This document shows positions 1-6,178 of a stretch of DNA of 6,540 nt, in pieces. The stretch lies in NCBI GenBank assembly GCA_001797845.1, contig MGQN01000033.1, positions 15,766-22,305 on the forward strand, given 5' to 3'. Each line of letters starts with the position of its first letter. The first letter of the stretch is position 1. The DNA is from Deltaproteobacteria bacterium RBG_16_44_11. GTDB lineage: Bacteria > Desulfobacterota > Syntrophia > Syntrophales > Smithellaceae. The notes below the pieces were generated by a model. That model was not told where the DNA came from. It did not search any database and saw only the letters and a program-made list of their open reading frames with translations. A program made the position numbers and the translations under genes.

Positions 1-1
1 C

Positions 2-574
2 CCCGATGCAATTACTACAGAGGACGTTGAAAAGCGGGCGAAGCGTCCCTATAAATTTTATTCCTCCGATGCCGATGCCGTCTATTCGGATACTATTGAA
101 ATCGATGCTAGTAAAATTGAGCCGCAGGTGGCTTTTCCGCATCTGCCGTCCAATGTTAAAGGTATAAGCAAAGCGGGTAACATCAAAATAGACCAGGCGC
201 TGATCGGTTCCTGCACCAACGGCCGGATTGAAGATTTAAGAATCGCCGCACAAATTTTAAAAAACCGTAAAGCTGCATCCAATGTGAGATTGATCGTTGT
301 TCCGGCAACACCGTTCATTTATAAGCAAGCGATGCAGGAGGGGCTCATCGAAATCTTCATGAATGCCGATGCGGTTATCAGCCCCCCTTCCTGCGGCGCG
401 TGTCTGGGAGGACATCTGGGAATTCTGGCGGAAGGTGAAAGGGCGGTGGCCACGACAAACCGCAACTTTGTGGGACGCATGGGTCATCCTAAAAGCGAAG
501 TCTATCTGGCGAGTCCCGCCGTAGCGGCCGCCTCTGCCATACTGGGCAGGATTGCTTCACCGGAAGAACTATAA
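2..574 (+). CDS. leuC: 3-isopropylmalate dehydratase large subunit LeuC, C-terminal part (5' truncated by window)
   Basis: LeuC is the iron-sulfur subunit of isopropylmalate isomerase, which with LeuD interconverts 2-isopropylmalate and 3-isopropylmalate in cytoplasmic leucine synthesis. The reading frame is open to the window edge, so the GTG at 128 is internal rather than the start; 190 codons are visible of a family usually about 420 (short type) to 470 residues. All three cysteines expected to ligate the [4Fe-4S] cluster are present: one in GSCTNGR (codon at 212) and two in SCGAC (codons at 392 and 401). The downstream NRNFVGRMGH stretch and the ending SPAVAAASAILGRI are also typical of the aconitase-like family. 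It stops at 572-574, followed by a 100-bp spacer before leuD. In bacteria using the citramalate route, the same enzyme can also serve isoleucine synthesis; that is known of the family and cannot be decided here. Confidence 0.95.
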   Translation, partial: PDAITTEDVEKRAKRPYKFYSSDADAVYSDTIEIDASKIEPQVAFPHLPSNVKGISKAGNIKIDQALIGSCTNGRIEDLRIAAQILKNRKAASNVRLIVVPATPFIYKQAMQEGLIEIFMNADAVISPPSCGACLGGHLGILAEGERAVATTNRNFVGRMGHPKSEVYLASPAVAAASAILGRIASPEEL

Positions 575-586
575 AAAGGTACCAGC

Positions 587-608
587 CCAACGCTGCTTCG
601 CACGTTGG
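587..608. repeat. Inverted repeat / hairpin 1 in the leuC-leuD spacer
   Basis: CCAACG (587-592) pairs with CGTTGG (603-608). After a single bulged C at 593, TGC (594-596) pairs with GCA (600-602) around a three-base TTC loop. That makes nine base pairs with one bulge. No run of T follows, so it does not look like an intrinsic terminator. It shares the CCAA/TTGG ends and a GCTTCGC core (595-601) with hairpin 2. Confidence 0.6.
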
Positions 609-621
609 ATAATTCAACTAA

Positions 622-653
622 CCAATCCCGATGCGCTTCGCTTTCGCGATTGG
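622..653. repeat. Inverted repeat / hairpin 2 in the leuC-leuD spacer
   Basis: CCAATCCCGA (622-631) pairs with TCGCGATTGG (644-653) at nine of ten positions, the exception being a C-C mismatch at 628/647, with a 12-base loop. The loop region contains GCTTCGC (635-641), also found in hairpin 1. The stem ends 21 bases before the leuD start, just upstream of its ribosome binding site, so an RNA effect on leuD translation or mRNA stability is possible but not shown. A decayed dispersed palindromic repeat is the alternative. Confidence 0.6.
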
Positions 654-674
654 AGTTTCATTAAGGATTTTTAT

Positions 675-1160
675 ATGATATTTAAAGGAAAAGTTTGGAA
701 ATTTGGCGACAACATCGATACGGACGCGATCATTCCCGCGCGTTATTTAACGACATCTGATCCGCAAGAGCTAGCCTTGCACTGCATGGAAGACGCGGAT
801 CCCGCTTTTATTAAAAAGATGAAACCAGGAGATATTATTGTCGGCGGGAAAAATTTCGGCTGCGGCTCTTCGCGCGAGCACGCGCCCATCGCCATTAAAG
901 CGGCAGGTATTTCCTGCGTGGTGGCCAAAAGCTTCGCCCGTATTTTCTACCGCAACTCCTTCAACATGGGACTGCCGATTTTTGAATCCCGCGAATTGGG
1001 CGACGCGGTTAAAGAAGGGGATGAAATAACACTGGACAGCGCCAAAGGCACCATCGTCATTACCAAAGCGAATAAAACATTTCGCATTGCTCCGATACCG
1101 CCCTTCATGGAGCAGTTAATTGCCGATGGCGGTTTAATGAAGCACATTGCCGGAAAGTGA
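675..1160 (+). CDS. leuD: 3-isopropylmalate dehydratase small subunit LeuD
   Basis: LeuD is the swivelling small subunit of isopropylmalate isomerase; it closes over the LeuC cluster and supplies substrate-recognition residues. The 161-residue product has the usual length of the short bacterial/archaeal type. It opens with the family's GKVWKFGDNIDTDAIIPARY pattern, has GGKNFGCGSSREH at residues 57-69 (the loop with the substrate-binding serines and arginine) and FARIFYRN at 87-94. I chose the ATG at 675 because AAGGA (663-667) lies seven bases upstream and the family homology begins there. An in-frame TTG at 552 would overlap leuC and translate the hairpin spacer into unrelated sequence. The tail of the gene overlaps or abuts leuB, consistent with an operon and translational coupling. 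Confidence 0.96.
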   Translation: MIFKGKVWKFGDNIDTDAIIPARYLTTSDPQELALHCMEDADPAFIKKMKPGDIIVGGKNFGCGSSREHAPIAIKAAGISCVVAKSFARIFYRNSFNMGLPIFESRELGDAVKEGDEITLDSAKGTIVITKANKTFRIAPIPPFMEQLIADGGLMKHIAGK

Positions 1161-2262
1161 GGGGAAAATAAAAAAGAAAGATTTTAAGATAGCCGTTTTT
1201 GCCGGTGACGGCATCGGCGTGGAAATAATACAAGAGGCCTTAAAGGTTTTAAAGCTCATCTCCGATACAAGAAACATCAGTCTCTCGCTTGCGGAAGGAA
1301 GTGTTGGCGGCAGTGCTTATGATTTGTATGGCGTTCCCCTGCCCCAGCAGAGCCTTGATCTGGCGCTGCATTGCGATGCCATTCTTCTTGGAGCCGTAGG
1401 CGGCCCGAAGTGGGAGTCCCTCGATTACAGCGTAAGGCCGGAAAGAGCGCTTTTGACCTTACGGCAGAAATTAGATCTTTTTACTAATTTGCGGCCGGTT
1501 GTCGCTTTCGACGAACTTCTGGATGCATCTCCTCTTAAGAAAGAAATCGTGCGCGGCATTAATATCATGATTGTCCGCGAATTGACCGGAGATATTTATT
1601 TTGGCCAGCCGCGGGGCGTCTCGAAAGAAAAAGACGGCAGGCGCATAGGCATCAATACAATGATTTATAGCGAAGATGAGGTTCGCCGGATTGCCGTTCG
1701 CGCTTTTGAAATCGCTCAAAAACGAAAAAGAAATCTCGTGTCCGTGGATAAGGCCAATATTCTTGAAAGCAGTGAACTATGGCGTGACATCGTCAGCGAA
1801 GTGGGCTATAATTATCCCGAAGTGACATTAAGACACATGTACGTTGATAACTGCGCCATGCAGCTTATACGCAATCCGTCTCAATTTGACGTAATCTTAA
1901 CAACCAATTTGTTTGGGGATATATTAAGCGATGAAGCAGCCATGCTTACCGGTTCCATCGGCATGCTTCCTTCAGCTTCCCTGGGCAATGACAAAGCCCT
2001 ATATGAACCGATTCATGGTTCCGCTCCGGATATCGCGGGAAAAAATATCGCCAATCCTCTGGCGACGATTCTTTCGGCGGCAATGATGATGCGCTATTCA
2101 CTGTCCATGCCGCAGGAAGCAGATTTATTAGAGAAGGCGGTAGCCCAAACCATAAAAGAAGGTTTCCGCACGCAAGATATTTATCAGCAGGGAAAGAAAC
2201 TCATTGGTACTGAAGAAATGGGTAATCAGGTGGTAAAGAAACTGCGAAAACTTTTAAGTTAA
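1147..2262 (+). CDS. leuB: 3-isopropylmalate dehydrogenase LeuB (start uncertain: TTG 1147 or ATA 1168)
   Basis: LeuB oxidises and decarboxylates 3-isopropylmalate with NAD+ to the precursor of 2-ketoisocaproate, the step after LeuCD. Numbering from TTG 1147 (371 residues), the sequence shows GDGIG at 20-24, substrate arginines R106, R116 and R144, VRELTGDIY at 143-151 with the active-site tyrosine Y151, catalytic K202, metal-binding aspartates D234, D258 and D262, and the NAD-binding stretch EPIHGSAPDIAGKNIANP at 287-304. The spacing of these residues matches the well-studied Thermus enzyme, so the protein should be active. No ATG or GTG exists near the N terminus. TTG 1147 overlaps leuD by 14 bases and has a poor ribosome binding site. 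ATA 1168 has GAGG at 1159-1162 and gives an N terminus (x-KKKDFKIAVF) closer to the family, with 364 residues. The coordinates use the canonical-codon option. Confidence 0.95.
   Translation: MPESEGKIKKKDFKIAVFAGDGIGVEIIQEALKVLKLISDTRNISLSLAEGSVGGSAYDLYGVPLPQQSLDLALHCDAILLGAVGGPKWESLDYSVRPERALLTLRQKLDLFTNLRPVVAFDELLDASPLKKEIVRGINIMIVRELTGDIYFGQPRGVSKEKDGRRIGINTMIYSEDEVRRIAVRAFEIAQKRKRNLVSVDKANILESSELWRDIVSEVGYNYPEVTLRHMYVDNCAMQLIRNPSQFDVILTTNLFGDILSDEAAMLTGSIGMLPSASLGNDKALYEPIHGSAPDIAGKNIANPLATILSAAMMMRYSLSMPQEADLLEKAVAQTIKEGFRTQDIYQQGKKLIGTEEMGNQVVKKLRKLLS
1159..1162 (+). promoter_or_regulatory. Candidate leuB ribosome binding site pointing to an ATA start
   Basis: GAGG, within the purine-rich GTGAGGGGAAAA, overlaps the leuD stop codon and ends five bases before ATA 1168. 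It is the best Shine-Dalgarno match near the leuB start, yet it lies inside the coding sequence if TTG 1147 is used. This conflict is why the leuB start is left open. Confidence 0.5.
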
Positions 2263-2304
2263 ATAGGCACGGTCAGATACTTACAACTGACAACTACTGC
2301 CTAT
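2263..2304. repeat. Nested inverted repeat between leuB and the reactivation gene
   Basis: ATAGGCA (2263-2269) pairs perfectly with TGCCTAT (2298-2304). Inside it GTCAG (2272-2276) pairs with CTGAC (2287-2291), leaving a ten-base loop. The outer arm starts directly after the leuB stop codon. There is no T-tract after it, so an intrinsic terminator is unlikely; an mRNA-processing or stabilising structure, an operator or chance are all possible. Confidence 0.4.
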
Positions 2305-2318
2305 CAAGGATGAAATAG

Positions 2319-2939
2319 ATGGAATCATCCGTTTATCTGGAAAAGATAGCAATCGCTCCCCCCACTGCCAAAATCTATCAAAGACTCGGCTTCAAAAAAA
2401 AGACTACTCAACTTTCGGCAAGCAAGCAGAAGGAAACTGACGGTTACATTGAGGAGGCCGTATCTCTTATCTTGCTTCAAGGTTCTTTCCTGCGTCTTTC
2501 CATTGACAATAATGACGGCAAAAGCATCACCTTTTCCGGCGGCCTGAAATTTGCCAGCGCGAAATTATCCGCTTTTCTTCGTGACTGCATGGAGGCGGCG
2601 CTTTTGGGCGCAACGGCCGGCAATGCTATCATGAAAGCTATCGTAGAAAAAACAAGCCAGGGCAATTTAACTGCCGCGGTAGTTTATGACGCTACCGCCA
2701 GTGAAATGACCGATGCCGCCCTGGATTGGATAATGGATTATTTAAACCAGTTAATCCGGCGCGAAGGAAAAACTCTTCTGCCGCGGCGTTTTTCGGCAGG
2801 CTATGCCGACTTCGATTTGAAAAATCAAAAAGCAATTTATCAAAAACTCCAAATGGAAAAAATCGGCGTAACCATTACTGACAAATTTATCCTGCTTCCG
2901 GAGAAATCCGTCACCGCTGTTTGCGGCATATGCGGTTAA
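2319..2939 (+). CDS. Stand-alone methionine synthase reactivation (AdoMet-binding) domain protein
   Basis: This 206-residue cytoplasmic protein resembles the C-terminal activation domain of cobalamin-dependent methionine synthase. That module binds S-adenosylmethionine and re-methylates cobalamin that has been oxidised to the inactive cob(II) state, using a reductant. The visible signature is RRFSAGYADF at 156-165: R157 and Y162 fit the RxxxGY motif that contacts AdoMet in E. coli MetH (R1134, Y1139). LLPEKSVTA at 192-200 near the C terminus is also characteristic. The middle (about 85-150) has the helical ALLGATAGNAI...DWIMDYL pattern of the family. The ATG at 2319 has AAGGA at 2306-2310, eight bases upstream, and an in-frame TAG at 2316 rules out a longer form. 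The next gene is a MetH lacking this domain, so the two probably form a split enzyme. The tail carries CGIC (202-205), whose meaning is unknown. Confidence 0.85.
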   Translation: MESSVYLEKIAIAPPTAKIYQRLGFKKKTTQLSASKQKETDGYIEEAVSLILLQGSFLRLSIDNNDGKSITFSGGLKFASAKLSAFLRDCMEAALLGATAGNAIMKAIVEKTSQGNLTAAVVYDATASEMTDAALDWIMDYLNQLIRREGKTLLPRRFSAGYADFDLKNQKAIYQKLQMEKIGVTITDKFILLPEKSVTAVCGICG

Positions 2940-3044
2940 AACGATAAGTCATTTTCACTCGGTCAAAAATAATTCCACTTCTTGCTATAAAGATGATATA
3001 GAGCGCATTAAAAGAAGTATCTATATTTTTTAGGAATATATATA
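2940..3044 (+). promoter_or_regulatory. AT-rich leader of metH, possible internal promoter
   Basis: This is the longest gap in the window. It is AT-rich and contains TATAAA at 2986-2991 and GATATA at 2995-3000, either of which could be a -10 element, but no good -35 hexamer lies at the right distance. ACTTCTT (2977-2983) and AAGAAGT (3012-3018) form a seven-base inverted repeat with a 28-base loop. AGGA at 3032-3035, nine bases before ATG 3045, is the metH ribosome binding site. The gap is too short for, and shows no conserved core of, a cobalamin riboswitch that I can recognise. Confidence 0.3.
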
Positions 3045-5441
3045 ATGACAAACGGCAAAATAAAGAACCTTTTGACGAAAAAAATAGTTATCTTGGACGG
3101 AGCCACCGGCACCGAACTGCAAAAGAAGGGAATGCCCGCGGGGGCTTGCCCGGAATCATGGTGTCTGGAAAATCCGCAAGTTATTAAAGATATCCACGTA
3201 TCTTATCAGCAGGCAGGGGCGCAAATAGTTTATACCTGTACTTTCGGCGCTAACCGTTTCAAACTTCAACAATATGGAGTTAAGGATAACGTCCACCAGG
3301 TTAACCGTAAACTGGCGCAGCTGGCCAAACAGGCCTGCGGCAAAAAAACTTTGGTTGCGGGCGATATCGGCCCCACCGGTTTATTTATCGAACCTTTCGG
3401 GAAGCTTCCTTTTGAAGAAGCGGTTGATGCGTTTAAAGAGCAGGTGCGCGGTTTGATTGACGGCGGCTGTGATCTGATTGTCATTGAAACCATGATCGAC
3501 ATACAGGAAACACGCGCCGCGTTACTGGCCGTTAAGGAAATTAAAGATATTTTTACAATTGTCTCCATGACGTATGAAGAAGACGCTCACACACTTAGCG
3601 GCACGGATCCGGTAAGCGCATTAATTACTTTGCAAAGTCTCGGCGCTGACGCGGTAGGCTGTAATTGTTCCACAGGGCCGGAAAAAATGGTTGATTTAAT
3701 CGCCGCCATGAAACCCTACGCGACAGTGCCGCTAACGGCTAAACCCAACGCCGGAGTTCCCCGTCTTGAAAACGGGAAAACAGTCTTTGACATGGAGGCA
3801 AAAGCATTTGCTGCTTTCGGCCGAAAGCTTGCGGCAGCGGGAGCTAATATGCTGGGCGGTTGTTGCGGAACTACGCCGGAACATATTAAAAAACTCGCCC
3901 AAATAACCGCAGGCATCAAACCAAAACCGCCGCTCATAAAATCAATCTCTGCATTGAGCTCAGCGCGCAGATTTTTGCTTTTAGACAAAAATAAACCGCT
4001 TTTCATCGTTGGTGAACGAATCAACCCGACCGGCAAAAAAGCCCTGCAGCAGGAACTTATGGAAGGAAAGACTTCCCTTATCCGCCAGATGGCTCTGGAG
4101 CAGGAAAAGCAGGGGGCAAGCCTGCTGGACATCAATATCGGCCAGCCCGGCATCGATGAAGTAAAGACGATCAAAACCGTAGTCGGCCTTTTATCTACGG
4201 TAAGCAGGCTGCCTCTGGTTATAGATTCCTCCCGTATAGAGACTATCGAAGCCGCTTTGCGATTGTACCCCGGCAGAATGCTTATCAATTCCATTTCCGG
4301 TGAAACACAAAAAATGGTGCGGCTTTTGCCGCTGGCCGCCAAATACGGCGCCATGTTTATTTTACTGCCTTTAACCAAAGGCGAAATCCCGCAAACGGCT
4401 AAAAAACGTGAAATGGTAATAAAAAATATTTTTGCCAAAGCAAAAACGTTTGGCCTGACCAAAGATAATTTTGTGGTCGATTGCCTGGTGATGGCAGTGG
4501 CATCTGATTTCAAGGCGGCCAAGGAAACTCTGGCAACATTGAAATGGTGCGAAGAAATATTTAACAGTAAAACCATCCTCGGACTATCCAACGTTTCTTT
4601 CGGAATGCCGGGGCGTCCATGGCTAAACGCGGCGTTTCTGGCTATGGCACAATATTTAGGGCTCACCATGGCCATTGCCAATCCGGCCAGCACGGAAATA
4701 ATGAACATAAAAATGGCGGGAGAAGTTCTTACGTCTAAAGACAGGGCCGCGCAGAGTTTTATCGAATATTTTTCAGCACCTGCTGCTGGTTCCAACCCGG
4801 CCGCGGCAAAAGCACTTACCCTGGAGGAAAAAATCACTGGCGCAATAGTTGAGGGTAATCGGGAAAATATAACTAATTTAATCAAGACGGCTCTATCTTC
4901 CGGCTCCTCAGCTCTCGAGATAGTGAATAAAGTTATGATTCCCGCTATTGTCAGCGTCGGTAGCCTATACGAAAAGAAGATTTACTTTTTACCGCAGCTC
5001 ATGGCGGCGGCGGAAACCATGAAATCAGGGATTGATTATCTTGATCCATACTTAAAAAAAGTATCGGCCGCCAATAAAGGTAAAATCATTCTGGCCACTG
5101 TCGAGGGAGATATTCATGATATCGGAAAAAACATCGTCGCCCTGCTTTTGAAAAATTACGGCTATAATGTTATTGATTTGGGTAAAGATGTCTCTTCCCA
5201 TGCTATAATTGAGATCGCCAAAAAGGAAAATCCGGATGTTATCGGCCTTTCTGCGTTGATGACGACAACAATGGTTAACATGAAAGAAGTTATAACACTG
5301 GCCAGAGCTACAGGTGTAAAAACAGATTTTCTTATTGGCGGTGCGGTGGTAACCGATGCTTACGCGCAATCTATCGGCGCTTATTATGCTAAAGACGGGG
5401 TGGAAGCAGTTAAGGTTGTAGATAAACTAATTAAAAAATAA
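3045..5441 (+). CDS. metH: Cobalamin-dependent methionine synthase MetH, short form lacking the reactivation domain
   Basis: MetH transfers the methyl group of 5-methyl-tetrahydrofolate via cobalamin to homocysteine, giving methionine in the cytoplasm. The 798-residue chain shows three modules in order. The homocysteine-binding barrel (about 10-290) has the zinc cysteines C208 (in GCNCSTG) and C273-C274 (in GGCCGTT). The methyl-folate barrel (about 318-570) begins with FIVGERINPTGKK (G323) and contains LLDINIGQPG and INSISGE. The B12 region has a helical cap (about 592-675) and a Rossmann part with DIHDIG at 689-694, whose H691 is the lower cobalt ligand, then S736/L738 and GG at 765-766. E. 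coli MetH is about 1,230 residues; here the chain ends right after the B12 module, and the missing AdoMet domain is encoded by the preceding gene. The ATG at 3045 fits the family N terminus. A role with another methyl acceptor is less likely given the intact zinc site. Confidence 0.93.
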   Translation: MTNGKIKNLLTKKIVILDGATGTELQKKGMPAGACPESWCLENPQVIKDIHVSYQQAGAQIVYTCTFGANRFKLQQYGVKDNVHQVNRKLAQLAKQACGKKTLVAGDIGPTGLFIEPFGKLPFEEAVDAFKEQVRGLIDGGCDLIVIETMIDIQETRAALLAVKEIKDIFTIVSMTYEEDAHTLSGTDPVSALITLQSLGADAVGCNCSTGPEKMVDLIAAMKPYATVPLTAKPNAGVPRLENGKTVFDMEAKAFAAFGRKLAAAGANMLGGCCGTTPEHIKKLAQITAGIKPKPPLIKSISALSSARRFLLLDKNKPLFIVGERINPTGKKALQQELMEGKTSLIRQMALEQEKQGASLLDINIGQPGIDEVKTIKTVVGLLSTVSRLPLVIDSSRIETIEAALRLYPGRMLINSISGETQKMVRLLPLAAKYGAMFILLPLTKGEIPQTAKKREMVIKNIFAKAKTFGLTKDNFVVDCLVMAVASDFKAAKETLATLKWCEEIFNSKTILGLSNVSFGMPGRPWLNAAFLAMAQYLGLTMAIANPASTEIMNIKMAGEVLTSKDRAAQSFIEYFSAPAAGSNPAAAKALTLEEKITGAIVEGNRENITNLIKTALSSGSSALEIVNKVMIPAIVSVGSLYEKKIYFLPQLMAAAETMKSGIDYLDPYLKKVSAANKGKIILATVEGDIHDIGKNIVALLLKNYGYNVIDLGKDVSSHAIIEIAKKENPDVIGLSALMTTTMVNMKEVITLARATGVKTDFLIGGAVVTDAYAQSIGAYYAKDGVEAVKVVDKLIKK

Positions 5442-5455
5442 TAGCTTTTTGCCAA

Positions 5456-6157
5456 ATGGAATTAATCAACCGGAAGAATAAACCATATAAAATAATACCC
5501 GCAGTTTGCTTTTCTCTGCTTATTCACGTCGTTGTAGGAACACTTTTAATCTTTGGTCTGTCAAGAAATATAAACTCTCTCCCCAGCTTAAACGGATTAA
5601 ATTGGGTTTGGGTTTCCCTCGACGCCAATAACAGCAATAGCGTATTTCCATTACAACAGAAGCCACCGGGAAGCAAACATACCGTAAACCAGAAGCATGG
5701 CTCCGAAGCTACAGCTGCGGTAATTATTGCCGCAATGGAATCGGCCAAACCGATTAAGTTAGCCAACTACGAAACGTACGATCCAGGTAAGACAAATGAA
5801 TCATCAGCGCACATGGACAGCTATAGCTCTAATCAAAACATCGGCGATGCATCCAAAGGGGGCGCGGTCACCGCATATCCGCTATACAGGGAAAATATGC
5901 CTCCAATATATCCGGAAATCGCGCGCGTTCGCGGCTATGAAGGCGTCGTTTTAATCGCCGCGGAAATTTTACCAACCGGCCGTGTGGGAAACGCGAAAAT
6001 CCGCCAATCATCCGGTTATGCCATTTTAGATCAATCGGCGCTCGAAGCGGTAAAACCCTGGAGATTCGAACCGGCGAAAAAATCAGGCAAGCCTTTTACT
6101 TTTTGGGTGGAAGTACCCATCAAATTTGTATTACACAATAACAAGTCGCAATCATAA
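5456..6157 (+). CDS. TonB-family energy transducer protein
   Basis: TonB proteins are anchored in the inner membrane, span the periplasm and pass proton-motive energy from ExbB/ExbD to outer-membrane receptors for siderophores, cobalamin and similar ligands. This 233-residue protein has a short basic N terminus, one membrane segment at about 13-35, a periplasmic linker rich in Ser, Asn, Ala and Lys (about 40-140), and a C-terminal TonB domain at about 147-226 with YPEIARVRGYEG and SSGYAILDQSALEAVKPW. S20 and H24 in the membrane helix reproduce the SxxxH pattern needed for energy coupling in E. coli TonB (S16, H20). The Pro-Lys/Pro-Glu-rich rod typical of enterobacterial TonB is absent. The start is 14 bases after the metH stop and has no visible Shine-Dalgarno sequence, so translational coupling to metH is plausible. 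No exbB, exbD or receptor gene is present, so the transported substrate is unknown. Confidence 0.88.
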   Translation: MELINRKNKPYKIIPAVCFSLLIHVVVGTLLIFGLSRNINSLPSLNGLNWVWVSLDANNSNSVFPLQQKPPGSKHTVNQKHGSEATAAVIIAAMESAKPIKLANYETYDPGKTNESSAHMDSYSSNQNIGDASKGGAVTAYPLYRENMPPIYPEIARVRGYEGVVLIAAEILPTGRVGNAKIRQSSGYAILDQSALEAVKPWRFEPAKKSGKPFTFWVEVPIKFVLHNNKSQS

Positions 6158-6178
6158 TTGAAATAAAGGAAAAAAATA

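Noticed and set aside
552..674. N-terminal extension of leuD from TTG 552
   Set aside because: It would overlap leuC and translate the hairpin spacer into sequence with no LeuD similarity; ATG 675 has a good ribosome binding site and begins at the family N terminus.
2310..2318. Two-codon frame ATG AAA TAG directly before the reactivation gene start
   Set aside because: It overlaps the ribosome binding site, so ATG 2310 would be too close to initiate; most likely chance.
2940..3044. Cobalamin or SAM riboswitch upstream of metH
   Set aside because: The gap is only 105 bp, AT-rich, and lacks the conserved cores and multi-helix layout of the cobalamin or SAM-I classes; only one weak inverted repeat was found.
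3716..4885. A 389-codon open frame on the minus strand inside metH
   Set aside because: It is fully antisense to well-conserved MetH domains and its translation shows no recognisable domain; it is a by-product of codon use in metH.
5442..5455. Intrinsic terminator after metH, suggested by the CTTTTTG run
   Set aside because: No GC-rich hairpin precedes the T run, and the next gene starts 14 bases after the stop.
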